A DNA stretch of 22,234 nucleotides, taken from the NCBI RefSeq assembly GCF_000485595.1, contig NW_014577311.1, forward strand, positions 192,176-214,409. Direction: 5' to 3'. The notes below the pieces were generated by a model. The model had not been told where the DNA came from, searched no databases, and worked only from the letters and a program-made list of their open reading frames with translations. Within the stretch, counting starts at the first letter, position 1. Every line of letters starts with the position of its first letter. The position numbers and the translations under genes are program-made. The DNA is from Priapulus caudatus (taxonomy: Eukaryota; Priapulida; Priapulimorpha; Priapulimorphida; Priapulidae). This document shows, piece after piece, positions 1-11,808 of the stretch.

Positions 1-508
1 GTTGCGGGCGTGTACATGTACGCGCTCTATGCACGCACGCGCAGATCCGCACGCCCTGTAATCGTCACGACACTAATACCGCGTGTCGTCGTGACGAGCG
101 GTGGCCGAGCTATTTATCGTAGACTACTGTCAAACGCACGACCAGGGACCTGCGTCCACTCTCCAAATATGCGGGCCAAGTGTCTGGAAATAGAACACTT
201 TCGGAATGTCTTTCGTTTTGTCTTTGTTTCTTTCGTTTTCGTATTTCGTTTTGTCTTTTTTTGTTTTTGTTTCTTTGGTCTTTCGTTCTTCTAAATGTCT
301 TTCGTTAGAGGGAGCTGGCCGCCGCAGCGTTGCAGTAGAGAGTAATATAGCGGCTAAATTCGGACACCAGTGACCCACTTGTGTTGTTGGCGCAAAGGCG
401 GGACCCGGTAATGCTACGTACGCGGTGTACGCTACAACCGTCATATTAGCCATTTAATGACCAATGATTTCGTCATCGTGTCTGAGAGAGTGAGAAACAC
501 AGACAGAG

Positions 509-510
<2 letters not shown>
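1..510. other. Unassigned DNA with a T-rich TTTCGTTTT-type tract
   Basis: Positions 203-310 are an imperfect pyrimidine-rich repeat of TTTCG and TTTTG units. The rest shows no coding, RNA or mobile-element signal that I can support. Confidence 0.5.
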
Positions 511-565
<55 letters not shown>

Positions 566-1583
566 TAGATAGATAGATAGATAGCTAGATAGATAATAAT
601 TAGCTCACGATGAGTTAGATTAGATAGAATAGACTAGATAGATTAATAATAGATAGATAGATAGACTGATAGAGAGAGTAGATAGAGTAGGATAGATAGA
701 TAGATAGATAGACTAATAGATAGATAGGATCGAGATAATCGGATAGATAGATAAAGATAGATAGATATGATAGATAGATAGATAGGATAGAGAGATACGA
801 ATAATAGATAGAGTAGATATAATACGATACGATAGATGAGATAGAGAATATGGATAGAGTGATAGAGGATAGATAGATACGATAGATAGATAGATAGATT
901 AGATAATGAGTAGAGATAGATAGATAGAATAGATAGATAGATAATAGATACTGGAAACAATAGATAGATAGGGAAAAATAAGATAGAAGTAGATAGAATA
1001 GATAATAGAGTAATAGATAAATAGATAGATAGATAAGGATTAGATAGATAGATATATCAGATACGATAGATAGATAGAAGATAGAGCTAGTAAGATAGAT
1101 AGATATGAGTAGAGTAGCATACATAGGAAGATAAATAGATAGATAGAGAGAAAGAGTTGGGGACAAGAGAAAGAAGAGAGATTAGAGAGAGGAGAAGAGA
1201 GAGGAGCGAGAGAGAGAGAGAGAGAAAGAGAGAGGAGAGAGAGCCAGAGAGCAGAGAGAGCGAAATAGAGAGAGAAGGGCGGGAGAGAGAGGAGAGAGCC
1301 CCACGAGAGAGAGAGAGCTAGATAGATCCAGATAGATAGATAAGATAAAATAGCATTAGATAAGATAGCTAGATGAAGAAGATGGTATGAAAGATAAAGA
1401 TAGATATGAAAACCGATTAGAAGATAGAGTAGAATATAGAAATAGATAGAAGATAGATAGACTAGATCAGTATAGATAGATAAGATACGAATAGACATAA
1501 TAGGATAGATGGAACTAGAATAGGATAGATAGAATACGATAGATAGATGAGACTAGATAGATAGATAGATCTAGATCTAGATT

Positions 1584-1614
<31 letters not shown>

Positions 1615-2074
1615 GAGATAGATAAATGAACGGACTAGAGAGATAGGGATACGATAGAATAGGATAGAGAGGATAGAGGATAGATAGACTAGAGTAGATA
1701 GAAGATGGAGTAGAGTAAAGTAGATAAAAGATAGATAGCTAGATAGCTAGATAGGAAAGATAGAGTAGATAGATAAGCTATGATCAATCGAATAGAGATA
1801 GAATAGATAGATAGATAATAGAATAAATAGATAAGATTAGGAGTAATAGGATAGATATGAATAGATAGAAGATAATAGATAGGAGAGCAGTAAGATAGCT
1901 AGATATGATGATAGATCGTAGCATAATAGTAGACAGATAGATAATAGATAGTATAGATAGATAGATAATAGAGCTAATAAGTAGATAGGACATAGATAAG
2001 ATAGCACGAATAGATAGAGCTAGATAGAATAGATAGATTAGATAGATAGATAGATAGGAATAGATAGATAAGGA

Positions 2075-2114
<40 letters not shown>

Positions 2115-2826
2115 GATAATAAAGATAGATTAATAGATAGAGTAGATCAGATAGAATAGATAGAGTAGATAGGATATAACTAGATAGATAGATAGATAAT
2201 AGAGAGAGAAGGGGAGAAAAAAAAGAAAGTACACGAGCCGAGAGAGTAGAAAAGAGAGAGAGAGAGAGAGACCGAGAGATAGAGTGAGAAAGAAAGCGCA
2301 GAGAGAACAGATAGACAGAGAGAGAGAGAGAAAGAGAAAAAAGAGCGAGATCAGTAGAGAGGGCAGACAGAGAGAGAGAGAGACAGACAGCAGAAAGATA
2401 GATAGAGATAAGAGAGCAGCGCGAGACGAGACAAGAGAGAGAGAGAGACAGAGAAGAGAGAAAGAGAGCGAAATAGAGAGAGAGGCGGACGAGAGAGAGA
2501 GAGAGAGACGAGACGAGAGATAACGATAGAATAGATAGATAGACGTACATAAATAGATAGATAATAGCTAGATAGATAGATAGAAAGATACGATTGAAGA
2601 TAGATTAAAGCGGAACTAAGATAGATAAGATAGCATATAGATCAGATAGAAGATAAGATAGATAGAAGAATCAGATAGATAGATAGAAGATAGATAGATA
2701 GTATAGATCAGATTAAGATAGAAGAAGGTATAGATAGATAGATAGATGATAGACTAAAGATAGATAAGATAGAAAAATAGATAGATAGGATAGGATTAGA
2801 CTAGCGATAGATAATAGATTAGATAT

Positions 2827-2863
<37 letters not shown>

Positions 2864-4230
2864 TAGATAGATTAGATAGATAGATACGATAGATAGAGAG
2901 ATAGAGAGCCGAGAAGCGGGAAAGAAGAAAGAGAGAGAAGAGAGAGCAACGAGAGAGCGAGACGAGAGAGAGAGAGAGAGACAAGAAGAAGGAGAGACAG
3001 AGAGAGAAAGAGAGCGAACATAGAGAGATGAGGGAAGAGCGAGAGAAGAGAGAGAGAGAGAAGAGCAGAAAAGAAAGGAGAGAGAGACGAAAGAAGAGCG
3101 GAGAGAGAGAAAGCAGATAACTCAGAGAGAGAGAGACGACAAGAAAAAAGCGACGAGAGTGCATACGAGGCGGAGGCAGACACGAGAGAGAGAAGACAAG
3201 ACAGAAGATAAAGAGAGATAGAGAGATAGAGAGAGCGCGAGAGAGAAACGAGAGAGAGAGAGAACAGGACAGAGAGAGGAGAGAGAGCGAAATAGAGAGA
3301 GAGGGAGACGAGAGAGAGAGAGAACAGAGAGAATAGAATAGAGTAGATAGATAGATAGATAGATAGATAAGATAAAGTAGATAGATAGATAGCTAGATAG
3401 GATAGATAGAAAGATAGAGTAGCATAGAAGAAACGATAGATAGATAGATAGATAGCGATTAGATAGCTAGATAGATAGACTAGATACGATAGAATAGAAG
3501 AGATAATAAATAGATAATAGAGTAATAAAGATAGATAGATAGATAGATGCGATGGATGGATGGATAATAGGATAGATAGATAGATAAGATAATACGATAA
3601 TAGAAGATAGATACCATAGATAATAGATAGATAGATAAAAAGAACGATACGATAGAAGATAGATAGATTAGATACGATAGAGAGATAATGGAATAGATAG
3701 ACTAGATAGAATATGATAGATATGGATAGATAGATGATAAAAATAATAGAGTAGAATAGATAGATAGATAGAGTAAGAAAGATAGATAATACGATAGACT
3801 AAGATAATCTTAGATAGAAGGATAGAGATAGATAGATAGACAAAGATAAATAGATAGATAGATAGAAGATAGATAGATAGATAGACTAGATAGCATATGA
3901 TAGATAAGCTAGATAATAGATAGATAAGATACGATAGCATAGATAATAGATAGGATAGATAGATACACGGATAGATAAGACTAGATAGATAGAAATAATA
4001 GCCAGATAGATAGATAGATAGAAAAAGATACGATAGATAGATAGATAGATAGGATCAATAGGATAGATGTAGGATAGATAGATAAAAGATAATAGATAGA
4101 TAGATAGATAGATAGATACAAGATAAGATAGATAGATGATAGACTAGATAGATATGGATAGATAGATATGATAGTAATAATAGATAGATAGATAGATAGA
4201 TAGAAATAAATAAGATAGCTAGATAGATAG

Positions 4231-4262
<32 letters not shown>

Positions 4263-4781
4263 ATAGATAGATAGAAGATAGTAAATAGATAGATAGAAGA
4301 TAGATAGAATAGATAGATAGATAGATAGATAGATAGACGGTATAGATAGATAATGTTAGATAGTAGATAGATAGATAGATTAGATGAGATAAGATAGATA
4401 AATAGACTAGATAGACTAGATAGATAGATAGATAGAAAAATAGATAAGTATAGAAGATCGATAAATGAGTAGATAGATAGATAGATAGCATAGATGAAGA
4501 TAGATAGAAGATACGATAGAATAGATACGATAGATTCAGATAGATAGATAAGATAGACGGATAGAAGCATAGATAGCCTAGACTAGATAGATAGATCGAT
4601 AGACTTGAAGATAGAAGATAGATAGATAAGATAGATAATAGATAGATAGATCCATAAGATAGATAGATAGATAGATAGATATAGAGAGAGAGAGCGGGAG
4701 AGAAAAAGAAAGAGAGACAGAGAGAGATAGAAAGAGAGAGAAAGAAAGAGAGAGAGAGAGAGACCGAGAGACAGAGAGAGA

Positions 4782-4816
<35 letters not shown>

Positions 4817-4976
4817 AGCGAGAGAGAGAGAAAGAAAGCGAGAGAGAGACAGATAGACAGAGAGAGAGAGAGAAAGAAAAAAGAGAGATGCATAGAGAGG
4901 CAGACAGAGAGAGAGAGACAGACAGAGATAAAGAGAGATAGAGAGATAGAGTGAGCGCGAGAGAGAAAGAAACAGA
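511..4976. repeat. Composite GATA/GA microsatellite array, 4.4 kb
   Basis: Imperfect (GATA)n blocks (about 560-1146, 1319-2200, 2522-2895, 3335-4682) alternate with GA-rich blocks (511-560, 1147-1318, 2200-2521, 2895-3335, 4682-4976). The GA blocks are not simple repeats: AGAGCGAAATAGAGAGA recurs near 1256, 2465 and 3285, with a one-base variant near 3012. GGCAGACAGAGAGAGAGA recurs near 2362 and 4898, and AAGAGAGATAGAGAGATAGAG near 3210 and 4930. Long open frames on the minus strand (Ser-Ile-Tyr-Leu and Ser-Leu runs) are products of the repeat, not genes. Confidence 0.95.
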
Positions 4977-5616
4977 ACAAACAGAAACTACAACAACGTC
5001 AGCGGCAATAACAAATCGAATCTCGTATATACAAAACTCGAAATGAGACAAACGCGTTAATTAGCGGCAATCAAACGAGGTTATCGATAAATTCACACGA
5101 AATTCGCGCGAAAATCGCAATTCGTTCTGCAGAACAACAGGTCAGCAGGCGGAGGTCCTTATACCCAACCGCCAAAGCCTCGGGGTGAGTTCAACATCGA
5201 GTACAATTGAGCTCGCTGTGAGAGAGTGAGAGGGAGGGAGTGTGCGGAGGACAGGCGAGGGTGCGTGTCACTCTACATCCTCGCCGATGACTGGAGGCAG
5301 ACCACAAATCACGGCTCCGGCGGACGAAGGAAAGTAAACCGTGAAGTTTACGTTGCCTCAATGCGCGTGCTTCGCTAACATCGTGGCCTAAAATGACAAC
5401 AACTTCCAGCGACGTGTGTTGTCGCTACAAACGCAGGCGCTTGCACCACGCGTACGCGAACACGCACACACGAATAAATGCTAATTTTAAGCGTATTCTA
5501 GGTAGTGTCATACGACTCGTGTTTGCAGAGTTCGTGACCTGTCGTGTGAGAGAGGGTTCGGTCATAGCCTTGTCATGCTGGCTGGCGGCGGTATGCAGTA
5601 AGCCGTATGTAATTGC

Positions 5617-5664
5617 TGCCGCTGTTGTTGTTGTTGTTGTTGTTGTTATTGTTATTGTTATTTT
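5617..5664 (+). repeat. TTG/TTA trinucleotide tract
   Basis: GCTGCCGCTGTTG followed by repeated TTG and then TTATTG units. It accounts for a Val/Ile run on one strand and a Thr run on the other. Confidence 0.85.
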
Positions 5665-7263
5665 GGCCATTTCGTTGCGCCGTCTGCAGCAGAGCGTGAT
5701 AACGTGGCTCATAAATACAGCCGTTTTGTTAGTGATATTATAGATACTATTGTGTCCCATATGCTATTTCATAACTGTCGCCTGCGACGTTGGAATCGAA
5801 TTAGACTACTTTTGCCTATAAAATCCTATAAAACATTTGCGACTTTGATGAAAACGTTTGAACAGCTAGACGTTTAGGCGGATAAAAAGAACCCAAATGA
5901 TCGAGTAATATTTCCATTTAAAAGTCTATCGTGAATTAACGAATACAAAACAATCGTCGTAATGTTCCTTTGCTCGCATAATCAACTGCAAACACGTAAA
6001 ACATAAACCGGTATCAATCCACGCGGTTTTCAACCGCGGAATTATAGTGCCAACGGTTTACTATAGAACTTTGTTTACCATATGTTAGCAACTGCGTGTG
6101 GTGCGGTTTCACACTGGTTCGATTAGTCACTGCCACGCTTGATATTTCAAGCCGTGCCAAGAATTTCATTGTCTGAAGGTTGCGTCTCCACTGATTTAAA
6201 AAAATAATAAAACGCAGCGAGAAAGGGCGAATTGACTGTACAGTCTTCAAGTCAGCCTTTATTGACTGCGCTGTTATTAGTGATTAATTGTTTATTGATA
6301 TCATAAAATTACGTGAATTGATATTATTATATTGATATTGAATTATTGATATCATTAAAGATTGATCACGTGTCTGGCATGCAGCTATAGGCATTCTGGC
6401 TAATGTAATAGAAATATGTAGGTTGCGGCCACTGTTCTGCAATTAAGGTTCATCGTGCATGTGCATTAACGAAGAATGAAAGAAGCCGTGTACGTAGTGA
6501 TAACAAGGAATTCCGAAAACTTCCAGTAAACAAAAAAATTCGATTTGCGATCCGGAAAAGTTTTAATCCGGGACACTCGTCACCGGAAATGATCGCATCC
6601 GCTGGCGAAACGAGCAGCGTTGGGATTCGGAACGCCGTGGTGCTATACGCAGTCATTCATTACGTAACAATCATGTGGAACGACGTAACCTCAATAATGA
6701 TCACGTCATTGCTACGTTGCGGATCACGTGCTTGTACGCGGATGCAACGCAGACAGTTATATATGTGTCGGAAAACCGCGTGAGTGTGATTGCCTACACC
6801 GACTTCTCTAATCCAGTTTGCTGACACATACACCAAGAAATTTCATTGTTTCATGGTTTACAGGTTAGACAGCATTCGACATTACATACTGCATGCAATA
6901 TGTACGAATTACACCACACGTTTACCGTTAGGCCGTAATATCGCTGCAGGCTGCATATACGGTTACAATAAAGTCATAAAGTCATTAAGACATAAGAACA
7001 ATAAAGACATAAAGTAAGATACGGTTACAATATGAGGAACAGCTCTATCTACATGGCAGTCGTGAAGCGGCGACGTTTGATAAATGAGAACGTGTGGCAA
7101 GAGTGCCCGACCATCATAAATTATAACGACACCTACTTTCGCTTTGTCCCTTAATCATCGCATGCCTGTGTCAACCTACTGTCACAACACGACACTCGAG
7201 AGGTACTTAAATCTCACCTGTAATATATTACCTAAACTTTAGGCTAACGTGAAACTATTCTGA

Positions 7264-7288
7264 ATATATATATATATATATATATATA
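7264..7288. repeat. (TA)n microsatellite
   Basis: Uninterrupted alternating T and A after GAA. Confidence 0.9.
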
Positions 7289-8246
7289 GGGTATGGCACA
7301 TATATGTGTGCACGGAAAGCTCGCGGAAATCAGAGAGAAATTAGAGAGAGAATGGCGGAGAGAGAGAGAGAGTGTGTGTGTGCATGCGGAGAGGCGGGCA
7401 GGTTGCACCCACCCCCACTATGGTAATCAGACAGAAGGTACTGCCTCGGGCAGGGAGACAGGGGGATGGCTCAGGGGAGAGGTCAGTGGAAGGGGAGGTG
7501 TGATACCTGACCCACATGCCCGACCGATCGATTGAATCCGTAAGTGTTTCGCTGGCACCTTTCTCTTTCATTCTAGCCACTCAGCCGCTCCCTCTACTAC
7601 ACCTTCTTCCTACACTTTTGCTCCAACGCTCACAGATTCCCTCGACCATCCACGGAGGTCGATTGACAACCCCCCTGATCACGTATAACTCAAGAGGAGC
7701 TCGCGACAGCATTCATAAAATGGCGCTGTCGTCGCTGACCTGTGACCTATAGTGGCGACTTACGCGTAACGCGAAATGCGACTCTTTGTACGCGTGTTGA
7801 CACGTTCTGCTCAGATAGAACTATCGTGAAGCAATTAGAGAACGCGCGCATGAATTCGGGCGTTTCATCTATATGTTTGAGTAATAGTTGCAGCTCTGTA
7901 ATACCTACGGGTCGCGTTTTTATTGCTGCGTAATGACTTTCTAACCGCGCACGAGACACTATGGAGGATGTGGCGCTACAATGCAACTTTCTTCTCCTCC
8001 CCCCTTCTCTCTTCTCGACACGTCCTTTCGTTAATGACGAATGAAAAGCACGCTGAATGAATCGACGCGTCCATGTAGGTTAGCAGCATACACGCTACCA
8101 TTCACGTGCCTACCCTGCGTGACCGAACATCGCGCGCGCAGACGGCACCGGCGGCGACGGTGCGCCGCTGCAGTAGGGTAGCACCGGGCGGGTCACCGTT
8201 GTCTAAATTCACGGGCAAATGTAGGGTACTCGGACTGCCGTGCCCG

Positions 8247-8255
8247 TATATATAT
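8247..8255 (+). promoter_or_regulatory. Possible TATA element upstream of the CDA-like gene
   Basis: TATATATAT lies about 160 bases before the start codon, downstream of a GC-rich stretch (8100-8230). No convincing arthropod initiator (TCAGT type) sits 25-35 bases downstream. (TA)n tracts are common in this window, so chance is a real alternative. Confidence 0.2.
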
Positions 8256-8412
8256 GCGAACAAGCTACATACCGTCGCCAGAGAATTACCAGTAACAAGC
8301 GTTGACGGAGTCAGCACGCACGCACACACACACATATACATATAATTATATGTACCAAGATAGTGTGCTTCTTGCCTATTCTACGGTAGTTTTCGGAAGA
8401 TAGACGTACATC

Positions 8413-8455
8413 ATGAAGTTTCTACTGATTCTGACGGCTCTGTGTACGGCTGGCG
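8413..8455 (+). CDS. CDA: Exon 1: start codon and signal peptide of the CDA-like gene
   Basis: An ATG at 8413 opens MKFLLILTALCTAG, a short Lys followed by a hydrophobic core typical of a secretory signal peptide, and runs into a strong donor (GGCG|GTAAGC) at 8456. It leaves one base (phase 1). That base joins the GG at the start of the CBM14 exon to give Gly15, followed by LASASRDKR, where signal-peptidase cleavage near the Ala/Ser residues is plausible. No upstream in-frame ATG is joined to it. The exon is too short for ordinary ORF detection; it is called from the signal-peptide character, the donor and the phase match. The 5' UTR start is not known. Confidence 0.72.
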
Positions 8456-9191
8456 GTAAGCATGACTTTACGTACTTCTCGCGATTGGATTGCTCTGTAT
8501 AACTATACTATACTATAACTATAGACGAACGCTGTTTACGATGCGCTTTACGAACGCGTGTTGTGGTAACTGCACAGCGCAGGGAGCTAGCATAGGAGCT
8601 AACACAGGAGCTAATATAGGAGCTAACATAGGAGCTACCATAGGAGCTAACATAGGAGTTAACATAGAAGCTAACATAGGAGCTAACACATAGGAGCTAA
8701 CATAGGAGCTAACATAGGAGCTACGATAGGAGCTAACATAGGAGCTACCATAGAAGCTAACCTATGAGCTAACATAGGAGTTAACATAGGAGCTACCATA
8801 GGAGTTAACATAGAAGCTAACATAGGAGCTAACATAAGAGCTAACATAGAAGCTAACATAGGAATTAACATAGGAGTTAACATAGGAGCTAACATAGGAG
8901 CTAACATAGGAATTAACATAGGAGTTAACATAGGAGCTAACATAGGAGCTAACATAGGAGCTAACATAAGAGCTAACATAGGAATTAACATAGGAGTTAA
9001 CATAGGAGCTAACGTAGGAGCTAACATAGGAGCTAACATAAGAGCTAACATAGGAATTAACATAGGAGCTAACATAGAAGCTAACATAGGAGCTACCATA
9101 GGAGTCTGCTTTAACGTGCTTCGCTACCGGCCGGACTGCTTTCATGGTCTTGTAACGTCTCAGTCAAAAAAACATAATTTGCTTATCTCTG

Positions 9192-9247
<56 letters not shown>

Positions 9248-11777
9248 GCTCTCTTCTCCTCATACTGCTCTCTCTCTCTCCTCCTCTCCGTCTCTCTCTC
9301 CTCTGTATCCCTGCTCTTACAACGCTCGCTCTCTCTCCTCCTTCATCTCGCTCGACGCTTTCCTACTCTCGCCTCTCTCTCGCTCTCTCTCGCTCGACTT
9401 TCTTACTCCGCTCCTCTCTCTCTCTCTCCCCCCCCCTCCTCCCCTCTTCTCGCCCTCTCTCATGTCCCTTCCTCCTCCCTCTCTCTCTCTCGTTCTGCCT
9501 GCTCCTCGCGCCCTTAACTCTCTCTCTCTCTCATCTAAGCTCTCTGCTCGCGCGCAAGCTCTCTGCCTCTCTGCTCTCTTTTCTCTCTCGATCCTCGCTC
9601 TATCTCTATGCCTATCTCGCTCTCCTCTCCTATCACTCTACTCTCTCTCTCTCTCTCTCTCTATTCCTCCGATCTCGTCTCTCTCTACTCTCTCTCTGGT
9701 GTCCTCTCTCTCTCGCTCTCTGCTCCTCTCTTCTCTGTGCCCCTCCTCTATTGCTCTCGCTCTCTCGTTCTCTCTCTCTCTCTCTGTCACTCTCGCTAAC
9801 CTGTTATAAAACAAATTCTCACCCTTAATATATCGTCCTCTCACTCGCTAGCTCCATTAATTAATTAACTAATCAATTAATCAATCAACTAATCACAGTG
9901 GCGGGCCCCAGGTCGGAAGCAAGCGCGTCGGCCAATTAGTCAGTAGTACGACCCTATAAGAAATACCGCTACTCGTGGCTCAATTATTTACCGTTTGGCG
10001 AGCGCTGACGGCGCAGTAAATCACTCTCTCATGCTGCTCACAGGCGCAAGCCGCGCTTGCTGTGGCAATAAATTACCGACTAGAAGACAGCGACTATATT
10101 TTTCAGCAGACGAAGTTCTTCTCATCACAGTGTAGGGCGGGTGGGGGAGCGCACATCGGGGTTAGTAGTGGTGGTGAGGTGGGTGGGTGGGGGTTGGGGG
10201 TCATGTTACCGGCGAATTTTGCCGCGTTTTCTTCTCTACACGCGTCATGAGAGCAGATAATTTTACCGGGGAAATTACGGAGGCGGAATCTCCCGGGGCG
10301 ATCGGTTTGGAAATCGGTCGCGAATACGAGCAATCGAGCGCGACTGCTGTGGGCCATATGCCTAGATCTGCCACAAGATCTGTCACAAGATCCGCCACAA
10401 GATCTGTCACAAGATCTGTCACAAGATCTGTCACAAGATCTGTCACAAGATCTGCGACATTCTCGTGCATGCAGCGCTCGGGTGTAGGGGGCGGGTTAGG
10501 GTTGGCGAAGATCGACATCGCGATAGCACTCAGGCGGGGTCGGTCGCTACCACATCGATGAACCGAGAGCGAGATGCGGATTGAAGTTCACGTCTAACGA
10601 AGCGTGGGCCTCTGTTATCGAATTTGGCTGATTATCTACCGATGACCCGACAGAAGTGAGAGGGCGGGGCAGCGGCAGCTCGGTGTAATAGAGGGTGATT
10701 CAGCTTGCGCCCAGCGAAGGGTGCGGATTACGTAATGTAGAAGAAAGGTCAGTTGCGTCCGTGGTATAGGGGTGAAATGTTTAACACGTATAGAGGTGAA
10801 ACGCAATGTTAGAGGATGCTAGACACAGCAGACGATACGGGGTCAGTAGAGTCGACGAGATTGCGGGAATTACGTAACCGGATTATTAGCATGATTCAGC
10901 GGGATACTGGCAGCGGTAGAATATAGAGGAGAAGGGTCTGTATATAGTCTATAGAATGCTGGTAACGATAGAAGATAGGAGAAAGGTCAACATGATCTAT
11001 AGAATGCTGATAACGATGGAAGGTAGGAAAAAGGTCAACATGATCTATAGAATGCTGAAAACGATAGAAGGTAGGAGAAAGGTCAACATGATCTATAGAA
11101 TGCTGGTAACGATAGAAGGTAGGAGAAAGGTCAGCATGATCTATAGAATGTCGGTAACGATAGAAAATGGGAAAGAATTATATGGGAACCAATCACCTCT
11201 ATTCGCATCTTTTATCTATCACCGCTAACGACAAACGGTTAGAGCAGAGAATAGTCAACTGCATCAGACGTCGTAGAACGCGGGGAGCAAGAATAGCAGA
11301 CGACAATAATGCGCTCGGAGTTTACCACTAAATGCCGGCACCTGGCGCGTGTTCCTTACGTGTCACCGTAAGACGAGGGTCGTGACCCGCGCGTAAGGCG
11401 GGGTCAGCTACTCATTACGACACTAATCCTCAGCCGTAGACACCGTGCAGGGTTACGGACGGACGGGCTGGAGTTCGCACGCGCTCGGTGGGGGGATGGG
11501 GAGAAGGAGAAAGAGCGGTGAGGTGAGGAGAAGGAGAGAGAGAGCGGTGAGCTGGCCCGATTGGCGGCACTCGTCTGGTTCGTTCTTTAGACTACGCGTA
11601 TTTACACAAGCGCTAATTAATCCGCTTGTCGGCTAGAGCCCATTGTCGGCTGGTCGCTTCGTTGACCGTGGTGCCGTCTAACGGCTGACCGCGTTACCGC
11701 GATATCACAGACACGAGGGGCTAAACGGGCCGTGCGCGCGCGCGCGCGTGTGTGTGTGTGCGTGTGTGCGTGTGTGC

Positions 11778-11808
<31 letters not shown>

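Larger units (their letters stand above)
4977..8246. other. Intergenic region upstream of the CDA-like gene
   Basis: No gene recognised. It holds a TTG/TTA tract (5620-5662), a (TA)n tract (7264-7288), a GA then GT tract (7338-7382), a G/A-rich stretch (7430-7500), and AT-rich TATTGATATCAT repeats near 6293 and 6348. TACGGTTACAATA occurs near 6958 and 7020. The open frames here are short and show no domain or codon pattern I recognise. Confidence 0.5.

Noticed and set aside
615-5051. Many long minus-strand open frames rich in Ser-Ile-Tyr-Leu and Ser-Leu across the GATA/GA array
   Set aside because: Direct translation of microsatellites; stops are simply rare in these repeats. No domain, start context or unique sequence.
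5393-5760. Overlapping 111-116-codon frames on both strands
   Set aside because: Both pass through the TTG/TTA repeat and have no recognisable domain or splice context.
6110-6130. GGTTCGATT resembling a tRNA B box
   Set aside because: No matching A box or cloverleaf arms at the expected distance on either strand.
8583-9103. CRISPR-like array
   Set aside because: Units are contiguous 12-mers with no unique spacers, in eukaryotic intronic DNA.
10493-10505. Telomere-like GGGTTAGGGTT
   Set aside because: Fewer than two full units; too short to mean an interstitial telomere.
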